Below are positions 25,235-33,228 of a stretch of 64,000 nucleotides of DNA, in pieces. This DNA comes from Sedimentitalea xiamensis (lineage in GTDB: Bacteria; Pseudomonadota; Alphaproteobacteria; Rhodobacterales; Rhodobacteraceae). Location of the stretch: contig NZ_JASNJE010000019.1 of the NCBI RefSeq assembly GCF_030164465.1, positions 19,463-83,462 of the forward strand, given 5' to 3'. The notes under the pieces were generated by a model. The model was given only the letters and a program-made list of their open reading frames with translations. It was not told the DNA's origin and searched no databases. How positions within the stretch are numbered: position 1 is the stretch's first letter; every line of letters starts with the position of its first letter. The translations under genes and the position numbers were made by a program.

Positions 25235-26293
25235 CTATTCCGCCGGGCTGAAGCCTTCGATCAGCTGGCGCAGGCCGAACGCGGCGCCGGCAAAGATCGC
25301 GGCGCAGGTCACGGGGGCGCTGATCGCCAGTATGCTAAAGGCCGACAGGCCCTGGCCCACGGTGCAGCCCATGGCGATGACCGCGCCGGCGCCCATGATC
25401 GCCGCCCCGATGATCTGGCGGCGCAATTCGCGTGGGTCCTCGCAGGCTTCCCAGCGGAAATGCCCCTTGATCAGCGATCCGATGAAGGCGCCGACCCAGA
25501 CCCCGGCGACGGAACCGACGGCGAAGGAAACCTCGCGCGCGCTGCCGGTCATCGCATAGAGGATCGCTTCCCCCACCGGCGCGGAAAAGCTGTGCGACAC
25601 GACGGGCACGGCGTCGAATCCGGTGTGCGCCATGTGATAGGTGCCGGCCCAACCGACCACGATGGCCAGACCTACGACGACGGACCAGAACACGGATTTC
25701 GCGTCCGACCGGAACGCGGCGGAGCCGAGAGCCAGCAGGCAGAACAGCAGTCCGACGCCTATTCCGATTCCGGCCACCGGCAATCCGGTGACGGCCGCCG
25801 CGTGATGGGCCAGACCGGGGGGCACATCGGTCGTGACCGGAGTCTGATGAAACAGCGCGTCGCGCAGGGGCGCGAGCGGGCCGGCCAGGACGACATATGT
25901 GGAAACGCCCATCACCAGGACGATGACGAAGGATCGCAGATCGCCGCCGCCGAGCCGGGCGATCGCGCCATAGCCGCAGTTGCCGGACAAGGCCATGCCG
26001 TAGCCGAACATCAGCCCGCCGACAATCGACGCAAAAGGCATCCATCGGATCGACAGGTAGTAGGTCTCGGAGCCGTCCATCAGGCCCGATCCGATCAGGG
26101 CGAAACTGCCGACCACCGCGGTGCCGATGGCCAACGCCCACATGCGCAGGCGCTGATCGCTGCCTCCGTAGAGCAGATCTTCGATGGCGCCGAGCGTGCA
26201 GAATCGGCCGAGCCGCGCGGCCAATCCCAGCATCACGCCGCCGACCAGACCGACCAGTGCGACCGTCTGGCTATCCGTCAAGATGGACTGCAT
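25235..26293 (-). CDS. soxT: SoxT-type YeeE/YedE sulfur-compound permease
   Basis: This 352-residue, roughly nine-span protein has the two YeeE/YedE cysteine motifs, SGNCGYGAIARLGGG and MGCTVGQGLSAFS. YeeE family members move thiosulfate or related sulfane-sulfur species through paired cysteines, and SoxT is the version linked to sox clusters. The ATG at 26293 was chosen for the run GGGGGGCG about 7 bases ahead. A TTG that overlaps the soxR stop is an alternative start, 18 codons longer. It is the last gene of the leftward soxS-hbp-soxR-soxT group. The direction of transport is inferred. Confidence 0.87.
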   Translation of the reverse strand: MQSILTDSQTVALVGLVGGVMLGLAARLGRFCTLGAIEDLLYGGSDQRLRMWALAIGTAVVGSFALIGSGLMDGSETYYLSIRWMPFASIVGGLMFGYGMALSGNCGYGAIARLGGGDLRSFVIVLVMGVSTYVVLAGPLAPLRDALFHQTPVTTDVPPGLAHHAAAVTGLPVAGIGIGVGLLFCLLALGSAAFRSDAKSVFWSVVVGLAIVVGWAGTYHMAHTGFDAVPVVSHSFSAPVGEAILYAMTGSAREVSFAVGSVAGVWVGAFIGSLIKGHFRWEACEDPRELRRQIIGAAIMGAGAVIAMGCTVGQGLSAFSILAISAPVTCAAIFAGAAFGLRQLIEGFSPAE

Positions 26294-26343
26294 GACAACG
26301 CCCCCCGCTACCGGTTCCAGATTGATCAATCCGGAGGTGGCGA

Positions 26344-26700
26344 TCAAGAGTCAGTTTGCTGTCCGCCCGGTGACGCGCAGAAGAGATCGTAGACCACTTC
26401 CAGAATGCGTCTTGGCCTGTCATCCGCCAGCCGGTAGTAGATTGCCTTTCCGTCCCGGCGCGGCACCACAAGCCCTTCGAGGCGCAGGCGGGACAACTGC
26501 TGGGACACCGCAGCCTGGCGCGCCGACAGCAATTCCTCGAGCTCGGTAACGGATTTTTCACCCGTGACCAGATGGCACAGGATCATCAGCCGTCCCTCGT
26601 GGCTGATCGCCTTCAGGAAGTTGGACGCGGTCGTCGCGTTTTCCACCATGGCGTCCAGTTCCGAGTCAGCCATATCCGTCGAAAATTGCGGTAAGGTCAT
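26344..26700 (-). CDS. soxR: ArsR-family persulfide-sensing repressor SoxR
   Basis: This 118-residue ArsR/SmtB winged helix has its recognition region in LEELLSARQAAVSQQLSRLR. Cys42 (LMILCHL) and Cys108 (DLFCASP) sit at the spacing of the two sensor cysteines of Rhodobacter SqrR (41 and 107), which cross-link through sulfur atoms on exposure to persulfide and release DNA. The start MTLPQF at 26700 fits SqrR/SoxR. It lies 28 bases after the HbpS-like gene. It should repress the sox promoters through the ATTC-N8-GAAT-like sites described separately. Confidence 0.93.
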   Translation of the reverse strand: MTLPQFSTDMADSELDAMVENATTASNFLKAISHEGRLMILCHLVTGEKSVTELEELLSARQAAVSQQLSRLRLEGLVVPRRDGKAIYYRLADDRPRRILEVVYDLFCASPGGQQTDS

Positions 26701-26728
26701 GAATCCGGTTCCCGATCGTTGTCTCGGC

Positions 26729-27232
26729 CTAGAATGCGATCTGATCCGCGATGGCGGCGATTCCCGCCTCGGCGCAAACGTCGTCCAGATCGGGTCCCGG
26801 TGCGCCCGATACACCGATCCCGGCGACAATGGAACCTCCGCCTTCGTAGACCACGAGGCCGCCGCCCAAGGGCAGCGCTTCGCTCAGGTGACGGATGCCG
26901 GACGAGATTTCGCCGGCCCTGGTGGATTCGGCAAGATCGGTCGTGGACGTGCGGAAACTGACGGCTGTCCAGGCCTTGCGCCGCGATGTTTCATATACAT
27001 GCACCCCGGCGAAGCGGTCGCGCACGAAGACCTGCGGGATGCCGAATCGGTCCACGACCGTGACCCCGACCTGATAGCCGGCCTGGCGGCAGGCCAGCAG
27101 GGCCGCATCGGCCATTTCCTGCGCGACTTCGGGTTTCAGAACCTGGAACTCGACGAACGCGTTGGATTCATCCGCGACGGCGGGTGCGGCGGTCGCGATC
27201 AGAAGCGCGGTAAGCGCGGAACTGCGGATCAT
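26729..27232 (-). CDS. exported GlcG/HbpS-family (heme-binding-type) protein
   Basis: This 167-residue protein has a signal peptide (about residues 1-20, SALTALLIATAAPAVA) and the GlcG/HbpS (DUF336) fold: AALLACRQAGYQVGVTVVDR near the start, LPLGGGLVVY, and the terminal GIGVSGAPGPDLDDVCA motif. The family includes heme-binding and cobalamin-related proteins, but many members have no known ligand. It overlaps the soxS stop by four bases and precedes soxR, so it is part of the leftward sox operon. Such an insertion is not in the classical Paracoccus order. Its role in sulfur oxidation is unknown. Confidence 0.82.
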   Translation of the reverse strand: MIRSSALTALLIATAAPAVADESNAFVEFQVLKPEVAQEMADAALLACRQAGYQVGVTVVDRFGIPQVFVRDRFAGVHVYETSRRKAWTAVSFRTSTTDLAESTRAGEISSGIRHLSEALPLGGGLVVYEGGGSIVAGIGVSGAPGPDLDDVCAEAGIAAIADQIAF

Positions 27233-27615
27233 CCCTTTTCCTCTCTGTATACGGTATTCTCGGCCAGCAGTTTGTTCAGGACCGGCCAAAAGAAATCTTC
27301 GCCCGGATAGCCTTCCAGCCGGGTGATTTCCTTGCCATTCTCGACAATCAGGAAGGTCGGGGTGAAGGTCACGCGCCGGGCCGTGACGAGATCGTCCGGC
27401 ATCGCCCGCAGATCGACCCTCCGCAGGGGCGCGAACTTGCCTTCGCTGCTGTTCGGATAGGCTGGCGCGATCTCCTGGTTCCAGCGTGCGCACCACTCGC
27501 AGCCCGTCTGTTCGACCATGACAAGTTCGGTGGCCTGCGCGGCCGTGCCGACCAGCAAGGGCAGGATCAGGACCCATCGCGCAATCGCGGCGCGGACATT
27601 TGGAAAACTGCGCAT
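27229..27615 (-). CDS. soxS: periplasmic thioredoxin SoxS
   Basis: This 128-residue thioredoxin-like protein has a signal sequence (about residues 1-30, ending AAQA) and a CEWC redox motif within EQTGCEWCARWNQEIAPAYP. Family features continue with the cis-Pro region TFTPTFLIVENGKEI. SoxS keeps SoxY in its active reduced state in Paracoccus. It is the first gene of the leftward group and divergent from soxV. The ATG at 27615 was chosen over one 10 codons upstream because its residues fit a signal peptide better. Confidence 0.92.
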   Translation of the reverse strand: MRSFPNVRAAIARWVLILPLLVGTAAQATELVMVEQTGCEWCARWNQEIAPAYPNSSEGKFAPLRRVDLRAMPDDLVTARRVTFTPTFLIVENGKEITRLEGYPGEDFFWPVLNKLLAENTVYREEKG

Positions 27616-27650
27616 CGGGTTCCCGTTGACGTTTCGTTGTTGCACAACGT

Positions 27651-27673
27651 AATCTGAATATGTGAATGATTCA
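27651..27673. promoter_or_regulatory. candidate SoxR operator between soxS and soxV
   Basis: The gap holds TGAATATGTGAATGATTCA: three TGAAT/ATTCA units, the last two forming the palindrome TGAATGATTCA. The reverse strand contains ATTCACA, shared with the sites ahead of soxX and soxB. SoxR of Paracoccus is known to bind the soxS-soxV and soxW-soxX gaps, so position supports the call. The match to ATTC-N8-GAAT is imperfect here. Confidence 0.55.
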
Positions 27674-27719
27674 AGCTCTGACGGTTCGCGAGCTTGCCGC
27701 GTCTATGGGAGAAGATGAC

Positions 27720-28457
27720 GTGCTGGAAATTTCCCTGGTTGGGGCTGCCTTTGCCGGGCTGCTCAGCTTCTTCACCCCCTGCATTCTGCCGATGGTGCCG
27801 TTCTACCTGTCCTACATGGGCGGTCTGTCGATGGCGGAACTGCGCGGTGACGGCGCGATCGCGCCGGGCGCGCAGCGCAGGCTGATTGTATCGGCTGCGT
27901 TCTTCTCGATGGGGGTGACGACGGTATTCATGCTGCTGGGCATGGGCGCGACGGCGCTCGGCCAGGCGTTCGGCCAGTATCTTGAGCCGCTGTCCTACGT
28001 GGCGGCCGCCATCCTGATCGTCTTCGGCCTGCATTTCCTTGGAGTGATCAAGGTGCCGCTGCTCTATCGGGAAGCGCGCCTGGAAAGCAAGGCCGAGGCG
28101 AGCACCGTGTTGGGCGCCTACCTGATGGGACTGGCCTTTGGTTTCGGCTGGACGCCTTGCGTCGGACCCGCCCTGGCCTCGATCCTGATGATCGCCAGCG
28201 GCATGGGCGACATCTGGCGCGGCGCCCTGCTGCTGTTCGTCTACGGTGTCGGCATGACCGCGCCCTTCATCGTGGCCGCGTTTTTCGCCAAGCCCTTTCT
28301 GGCGTGGGTGCAGCGGCACCGCGCGGCCTTTGCCTGGGTGGAAAAAGGCATGGGAGCGATGCTGATCGTTTTTGCTGTTCTGATCGTGACCGGCGGCGTC
28401 AATCTGATCGCGCAAGCGATGATCGACTGGTTTCCCGGTTTCGGATCCATTGGATAA
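27720..28457 (+). CDS. soxV: CcdA-like thiol-disulfide transporter SoxV
   Basis: This 245-residue, six-span membrane protein of the CcdA/DsbD family carries electrons from cytoplasmic thioredoxin to SoxW and SoxS in the periplasm. The redox cysteines are in FFTPCILPMVPFY and GWTPCVGPAL. The GTG at 27720 was preferred to the ATG at 27666 because GGGAGA lies 7 bases ahead, the protein then starts LEISLVGAAFAG as in Paracoccus SoxV, and the longer form would begin inside the operator. It starts the rightward sox operon. Confidence 0.92.
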   Translation: MLEISLVGAAFAGLLSFFTPCILPMVPFYLSYMGGLSMAELRGDGAIAPGAQRRLIVSAAFFSMGVTTVFMLLGMGATALGQAFGQYLEPLSYVAAAILIVFGLHFLGVIKVPLLYREARLESKAEASTVLGAYLMGLAFGFGWTPCVGPALASILMIASGMGDIWRGALLLFVYGVGMTAPFIVAAFFAKPFLAWVQRHRAAFAWVEKGMGAMLIVFAVLIVTGGVNLIAQAMIDWFPGFGSIG

Positions 28458-28471
28458 CGAAGGAGGAAAAT

Positions 28472-29050
28472 ATGAGACACTGGATTGTGGCGGCTTTCGC
28501 CGCCGTGCTGGCGATGCCGCTTTGGGCAACCGAAATGGGTGACGACGGCCTGCACAAGGCCGATTGGATGCGCGACACCTTCAAGGATCTGAAGGAAGAT
28601 TTCGCCGAGGCCAAGGCCGAAGGCAAGCGCCTGCTGATTCTGGTCGAGCAACGCGGCTGCCTGTACTGCAAGGACATGCACGAGAACACTTTCACCGATC
28701 CCCGGGTCAAGGCGATGCTGGAAGAAACCTATTTCCCGGTGCAGATCAATTTGCACGGAGATACCGAGATCGTCGATACCGATGGCGAAGCCCTGTCGGA
28801 AAAAGACGCGACCCGCAAATGGAGGGTATTGTTCACGCCGACGATGATCTTCTTTCCGCCTGAACTGGAGGATGGCAAGCCGGCAAACGAGCAGGCGGTC
28901 GCGATCATGCCGGGTGCGTTTTCCGCAGGAACGACCTTCGACCTGTTCAACTGGGTGGCGGAAGAACGGTATCTGGACCAGTCCGAAGAGGATTTCCAGC
29001 GCTATCACGCCCGGATGATTCGCGAGCGCAACGATGGCGACACCCGGTAG
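28472..29050 (+). CDS. soxW: periplasmic thioredoxin SoxW
   Basis: This 192-residue exported thioredoxin has a signal peptide (about residues 1-19) and the active-site motif CLYC in EQRGCLYCKDMHENTF. The region LFTPTMIFFPPE supplies the cis-proline. SoxW accepts electrons from SoxV and reduces Sox proteins. The start at 28472 has AGGAGG about 7 bases before it, a strong site. It follows soxV by 14 bases. A promoter region with an operator separates it from soxX. Confidence 0.92.
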   Translation: MRHWIVAAFAAVLAMPLWATEMGDDGLHKADWMRDTFKDLKEDFAEAKAEGKRLLILVEQRGCLYCKDMHENTFTDPRVKAMLEETYFPVQINLHGDTEIVDTDGEALSEKDATRKWRVLFTPTMIFFPPELEDGKPANEQAVAIMPGAFSAGTTFDLFNWVAEERYLDQSEEDFQRYHARMIRERNDGDTR

Positions 29051-29112
29051 ACGCCGTGCGGCACTGTCATGCGCGCGAAAAGATCAACTAAACAGGGCTG
29101 CTCCGGCGCAAT

Positions 29113-29130
29113 AATTCACAATCGTGAATT
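29113..29130. promoter_or_regulatory. SoxR operator upstream of soxX
   Basis: AATTCACAATCGTGAATT has perfect AATTCAC/GTGAATT arms around a 4-base centre, and fits ATTC-N8-GAAT exactly, the consensus recalled for SqrR of Rhodobacter capsulatus. It lies in the 162-base soxW-soxX gap, the second place where SoxR binds in Paracoccus. The start of soxX is 83 bases further on, so it likely overlaps the soxX promoter. Confidence 0.75.
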
Positions 29131-29212
29131 TGTTGTTGCGTTCCGGGCCGGCAGTGTCCTACGGTATGCCGAACTGTTCAAGCTGCATCAAGCGGCAGTC
29201 ATGGGAGGGAAC

Positions 29213-29683
29213 ATGAAGCTGACGAGATTGACATTGGCGACGGCGCTGGTCGCCGGGGCGGCCTTCGCGGAAGACATCAAGCCGGCGGATGTCGCCTTTT
29301 CGGATGGCGCGATCGAAACGTCTCTGACCGGGATGCCCGGTGATCCGGCCCGAGCGCCGGAGATCATGGACAAGGGCGCGGGCAACTGCATCGCCTGTCA
29401 CGAAGTGACCGCGCTCAACGATATTCCGTTCCACGGCGAGGTCGGCCCGACTCTGGACGGCGCCGGCAGCCGCTGGAGCGAAGGCGAACTGCGCGGCATC
29501 GTGGCCAATGCCAAGATGACCTTCGAAGGCTCGATGATGCCGGCTTTCTACAAGACGGACGGGTTCAACCGGCCGGGCGACGCATACACCGGCAAGGCGG
29601 CCGAAGGGGAATTGGCGCCGCTTCTGACCGCCCAGCAGGTCGAAGATGTCGTCGCCTTCCTCATGACATTGAAAGACGAGTGA
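29213..29683 (+). CDS. soxX: SoxX monoheme cytochrome c subunit
   Basis: This 156-residue SoxX has a signal peptide (about residues 1-18, MKLTRLTLATALVAGAAFA) and one heme motif CIACH in GAGNCIACHEVT. A downstream methionine region, FEGSMMPAFYK, supplies the axial ligand. With SoxA it forms the SoxAX complex that conjugates thiosulfate to SoxY. The ATG at 29213 was chosen over a longer frame because GGGAGG lies ahead and the signal peptide starts there. Confidence 0.95.
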   Translation: MKLTRLTLATALVAGAAFAEDIKPADVAFSDGAIETSLTGMPGDPARAPEIMDKGAGNCIACHEVTALNDIPFHGEVGPTLDGAGSRWSEGELRGIVANAKMTFEGSMMPAFYKTDGFNRPGDAYTGKAAEGELAPLLTAQQVEDVVAFLMTLKDE

Positions 29684-29719
29684 CGCCGCGCGCGTCACAG
29701 GACACACAGGAGACAAGAG

Positions 29720-30139
29720 ATGGAATTCTCAAGACGTGAAACCCTGGCGCTTGGAATGGGCGCCGCCGCGTTGGCGGTTCTGCCGATCCGGGCCTATGCC
29801 TCGCTCACCGACGATGCGATCGCGGCCTTCACCGGCGGCGCTGAAATGGCGGACGGCGGCGTGACCCTGACCGCGCCGGAAATCGCCGAAAACGGAAACA
29901 CGGTTCCGATCGAGGTGTCCGCGCCCGGAGCTTCGGCGATCATGGTTCTGGCGACAGGCAACCCGACGCCTGCTGTTGCCACCTTCAATTTCGGCCCGCT
30001 GGCCGCAAGCCAGGCGGCCTCGACCCGCATTCGCCTGGCCGGCACGCAGGATGTCATGGCCATCGCCAAGATGGCCGACGGATCCTTCGCGCGCGCCACG
30101 TCGACCGTAAAAGTCACAATCGGGGGCTGCGGCGGCTGA
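29720..30139 (+). CDS. soxY: SoxY sulfur-carrier subunit
   Basis: This 139-residue SoxY has a twin-arginine signal (SRRETLALGMGAAALAVLP) and the essential C-terminal swinging arm, here GGCGG, whose cysteine carries the thiosulfate-derived sulfur. The body holds the SoxY Ig-like fold (GNTVPIEVSAPGASAIMVLA). It pairs with SoxZ and is folded before Tat export. A ribosome site (GGAGAC) lies ahead of the ATG. It is the central substrate carrier of the cycle. Confidence 0.97.
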   Translation: MEFSRRETLALGMGAAALAVLPIRAYASLTDDAIAAFTGGAEMADGGVTLTAPEIAENGNTVPIEVSAPGASAIMVLATGNPTPAVATFNFGPLAASQAASTRIRLAGTQDVMAIAKMADGSFARATSTVKVTIGGCGG

Positions 30140-30180
30140 CCAGCCGTCTCGCACTCACCTGACATCAAGGAGAAAATGAA

Positions 30181-30510
30181 ATGGCATCTGGTGTAAAACC
30201 CCGCGTCAAAGTTCCGAAATCGGCCGCCGCCGGCGAAGCGGTCACGATCAAGACCCTGATCAGCCACAAGATGGAAAGCGGCCAGCGCAAGGATAGCGAT
30301 GGAAACGCGATCCCGCGCTCGATCATCAATCGTTTTACCTGCGATTTCAACGGTCAGAACGTGATCGACGTCACGCTCGAACCGGCGATTTCCACAAACC
30401 CCTACATCCAGTTCGATGCGACTGTCCCCGAAGCCGGAGACTTTGCCTTCAAGTGGTTCGACGATGATGGGTCCGTCTACGAAGACACCAAAACCATCGA
30501 AATCGGCTGA
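30181..30510 (+). CDS. soxZ: SoxZ sulfur-carrier partner
   Basis: This 109-residue SoxZ has no signal peptide and is carried out with SoxY through Tat. Family features include PRVKVPKSAAAGEAVTIKTL, ISHKMESGQRKDSDGN and the Ig-like C-terminal part ending DGSVYEDTKTIEIG. The strong AAGGAG ahead of the ATG supports the start. It lies 41 bases after soxY. Confidence 0.96.
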   Translation: MASGVKPRVKVPKSAAAGEAVTIKTLISHKMESGQRKDSDGNAIPRSIINRFTCDFNGQNVIDVTLEPAISTNPYIQFDATVPEAGDFAFKWFDDDGSVYEDTKTIEIG

Positions 30511-30535
30511 CAACCGCAACAGGGAGGAAACAAGA

Positions 30536-31399
30536 ATGAAAAAAGGCATGGCGACACGAACGCTGACATGGGTGGCGCTTGCGTCGGTGGCATTTGCCGC
30601 CCCGGCGCTGGCCGACGAAGATGCCGAACTGGTGGTGAATGGAGAGATCGAAATGGTCACCAAAACCGCCGCTCCGGCCCATTTGGCGGACAGTGTGGAC
30701 GAAATCCTGTCCGGATGGCGGTTCCGCTCTGATGAAACCCAGGTCTTGCAGTTAGACGATTTCGACAATCCGGGGATGGTCTTTGTCGACCAAGCCATGG
30801 ATCGGTGGAACACCGTCGAGGGAAGCGAAGGAAAGTCCTGCGCGTCCTGTCACGAGGATGTGGAAACATCCATGAAAGGCGTGCGCGCAACCTATCCGAA
30901 ATGGAACGACCCGGCGGAAGAAGTGCGCACGCTCGTGATGCAGATCAACGACTGTCGTGAAAACAGGATGGGTGCCGAAAAGCTGAAGTACACCTCCGGC
31001 GACATGGTGTCGATGGAAGCGCTGATCAGCCTTCAGTCGCGCGGCATGCCGGTCGATGTCGCCATCGACGGTCCCGCGCAGTCGGCATGGGAAGAGGGTA
31101 AGGAACTCTACTATACCCGCTTTGGTCAACTCGATCTGTCCTGCGCCAATTGCCACGAAGACAACTTTGGCAACATGATCCGCGCTGACCACCTGAGCCA
31201 GGGGCAAATCAACGGCTTCCCGGTCTATCGCCTGAAGAACACCAAGCTGAACACGGCGCATGACCGGTTCAAAGGGTGCATCCGCGATACGCGCGCGGAA
31301 ACCTTCAACCCCGGCAGCAAGGAATTCGTGGCGCTGGAACTCTATGTCGCCAGCCGCGGAAACGGGCTGTCCGTCGAGGCGCCGTCCGTCAGAAACTGA
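30536..31399 (+). CDS. soxA: SoxA diheme cytochrome c subunit
   Basis: This 287-residue SoxA has a signal peptide (about residues 1-27) and two heme motifs, CASCH (about residue 102) and CANCH (about 204). The conserved catalytic cysteine region is FKGCIRDTRAETFNPGSKEF, and the ending RGNGLSVEAPSVRN is typical. The cysteine in GCIRDTRAE is expected to be the persulfide heme ligand where SoxY is loaded. A strong GGGAGGAAA lies before the ATG. A T-tract hairpin follows the gene, so soxXYZA may end one transcript. Confidence 0.97.
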   Translation: MKKGMATRTLTWVALASVAFAAPALADEDAELVVNGEIEMVTKTAAPAHLADSVDEILSGWRFRSDETQVLQLDDFDNPGMVFVDQAMDRWNTVEGSEGKSCASCHEDVETSMKGVRATYPKWNDPAEEVRTLVMQINDCRENRMGAEKLKYTSGDMVSMEALISLQSRGMPVDVAIDGPAQSAWEEGKELYYTRFGQLDLSCANCHEDNFGNMIRADHLSQGQINGFPVYRLKNTKLNTAHDRFKGCIRDTRAETFNPGSKEFVALELYVASRGNGLSVEAPSVRN

Positions 31400-31406
31400 T
31401 TTCGAT

Positions 31407-31437
31407 CCCCGCGTCGAGACCTTGGCGCGGGGTTTTT
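31407..31437 (+). terminator. rho-independent terminator after soxA
   Basis: CCCCGCG (31407-31413) pairs with CGCGGGG (31426-31432) and is followed by five T residues (31433-31437). It lies 8 bases after the soxA stop and before the soxB promoter region, suggesting that part of the transcript ends between soxA and soxB. Confidence 0.8.
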
Positions 31438-31448
31438 CCTGCTCAATA

Positions 31449-31476
31449 AATTCACACATGCGCATGTGTGTAAATC
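31449..31476. promoter_or_regulatory. candidate SoxR operator upstream of soxB
   Basis: The 18-base perfect palindrome CACACATGCGCATGTGTG (31453-31470) is preceded by ATT so that ATTCACA starts the site, as at soxX. In the frame ATTC-N8-GCAT it differs by one base from ATTC-N8-GAAT. It lies 18-45 bases before soxB and just after a terminator, giving soxBCDEF its own promoter. Direct SoxR binding here is inferred. Confidence 0.5.
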
Positions 31477-31493
31477 AACGAAAGACCTGTCCC

Positions 31494-33191
31494 ATGCTTT
31501 CACGTCGAGATTTTCTGCAAGTGTCCATGGCGGCGTCGGCCATGGTCGGCGCGTCGGGCTTCGGCAACTGGGCGCGACTGGCTGCGCAGCAGGCGCTGAC
31601 GCAGGATCAGCTGCTTGAATTCGACACGTTCGGCAATGTGAGCCTCATTCACGTCACCGATATACACGCCCAGCTTAAACCGATCTTTTTCCGCGAACCT
31701 GAGATCAACATCGGCGTCGGAGAGAATCGCGGACGGGTGCCGCATGTGACCGGCGCGGATTTCCGCAAGCTCTACGGGATCGAGGACGGAAGCCCGTCCG
31801 CCTATGCCCTGACCTACAGCGATTTCACGTCCCTCGCGCAGACCTATGGCAGGGTAGGCGGGCTCGACCGCGTGTCCACCGTGATCAACGCGATCCGGGC
31901 GGCGCGGCCGGACGCCCTGCTGCTGGACGGCGGCGACACCTGGCACGGCAGCTATACCTGCTACCAGACCGAAGGTCAGGATATGGTCAACGTGATGAAC
32001 GCGCTCAAACCCGACGCGATGACCTTCCACTGGGAATTCACCCTGGGCAGCGCTCGCGTCAACGAGATCGTCGAAGGATTGCCGTTCGCGGCATTGGGTC
32101 AGAACATCTTTGACGCGGAATGGGACGAGCCGGCGGAACTGTTCAAGCCCTACAAGTTCTTCGAACGCGGCGGCGTCAAGATCGCCGTGATCGGTCAGGC
32201 CTTTCCCTACATGCCGATTGCCAACCCCGGATGGATGTTCCCGGAATATTCCTTTGGCATCCGGGACGAGAACATGCAGGCGATGGTGGACGAGGTTCGC
32301 GCCGAGGGTGCGGAACTGGTGGTCTGCCTGTCCCACAACGGGTTCGACGTGGACAAGAAGATGGCGAGCCGCGTGGCCGGGATCGACGTGATCCTGTCGG
32401 GGCACACCCATGACGCGCTGCCCGAACCGGTGCTGGTCGGGGATACGATCATCGTCGCCTCGGGGTCGAACGGCAAGTTCGTGTCCCGCGTCGACCTGGA
32501 CGTCCGGGACGGAAGGATGATGGGGTTCCGCCACAAGCTGATCCCGATCTTTTCCGACGTGATCGCTCCGGATCCGCAGATCGCCGCGCTGATCGACGAA
32601 CAGCGCGCGCCGTTCCAGGCGGAACTGGAAGAAGTGATCGGCCAGACGGACAGCCTGCTCTACCGCCGGGGGAATTTCAACGGAACCTGGGACGATCTGA
32701 TCTGCGATGCGCTCATTTCCGAGCGTGAAGCCGATATCGCCATGTCGCCCGGTGTGCGCTGGGGGCCGTCGATCTTGCCGGGGCAGGACATCACCCGCGA
32801 AGACATCTGGAACGTCACCTCGATGACCTATGGCAAGGCATATCGGACCGAAATGACCGGAGAGTTCATCAAGGTCATTCTGGAAGACGTCGGCGACAAT
32901 CTGTTCAATCCCGATCCCTACTACCAGCAGGGCGGCGACATGGTGCGCATCGGGGGCCTTGGCTACCGGATCGACGTGACCAAGCCGCAGGGCGAACGGA
33001 TCAGCGACATGACCTTTCTGAAGACCGGCGAGCAGATCGATCCGGCCAAGACCTACGTGGTCGCGGGCTGGGCCAGCGTCAACGAAGGAACGGAAGGTCC
33101 GCAGATCTGGGACGTGGTGGAAAGCCACATCAGGAAACAGGGCACGATCACGGTTGCCCCCAATACATCCGTCAAGGTTGTCGGGGCCTGA
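31494..33191 (+). CDS. soxB: SoxB thiosulfohydrolase
   Basis: This 565-residue SoxB, a dimanganese enzyme of the 5'-nucleotidase superfamily, hydrolyses SoxY-bound sulfonate to sulfate. A Tat signal is at the start (LSRRDFLQVSMAASAMVG). Metal and catalytic motifs appear in order: HVTDIHAQL, DGGDTWHGS, the SoxB-specific FHWEFTLG (GNHE-type position), CLSHNG and GHTHDA. The first residues lack a strong ribosome site, but the ATG is right for the Tat signal. Length fits Paracoccus SoxB (about 564). Confidence 0.97.
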   Translation: MLSRRDFLQVSMAASAMVGASGFGNWARLAAQQALTQDQLLEFDTFGNVSLIHVTDIHAQLKPIFFREPEINIGVGENRGRVPHVTGADFRKLYGIEDGSPSAYALTYSDFTSLAQTYGRVGGLDRVSTVINAIRAARPDALLLDGGDTWHGSYTCYQTEGQDMVNVMNALKPDAMTFHWEFTLGSARVNEIVEGLPFAALGQNIFDAEWDEPAELFKPYKFFERGGVKIAVIGQAFPYMPIANPGWMFPEYSFGIRDENMQAMVDEVRAEGAELVVCLSHNGFDVDKKMASRVAGIDVILSGHTHDALPEPVLVGDTIIVASGSNGKFVSRVDLDVRDGRMMGFRHKLIPIFSDVIAPDPQIAALIDEQRAPFQAELEEVIGQTDSLLYRRGNFNGTWDDLICDALISEREADIAMSPGVRWGPSILPGQDITREDIWNVTSMTYGKAYRTEMTGEFIKVILEDVGDNLFNPDPYYQQGGDMVRIGGLGYRIDVTKPQGERISDMTFLKTGEQIDPAKTYVVAGWASVNEGTEGPQIWDVVESHIRKQGTITVAPNTSVKVVGA

Positions 33192-33228
33192 TCATGTGCC
33201 ACGATCATAAGCAAGAGGAGCAAGACGC

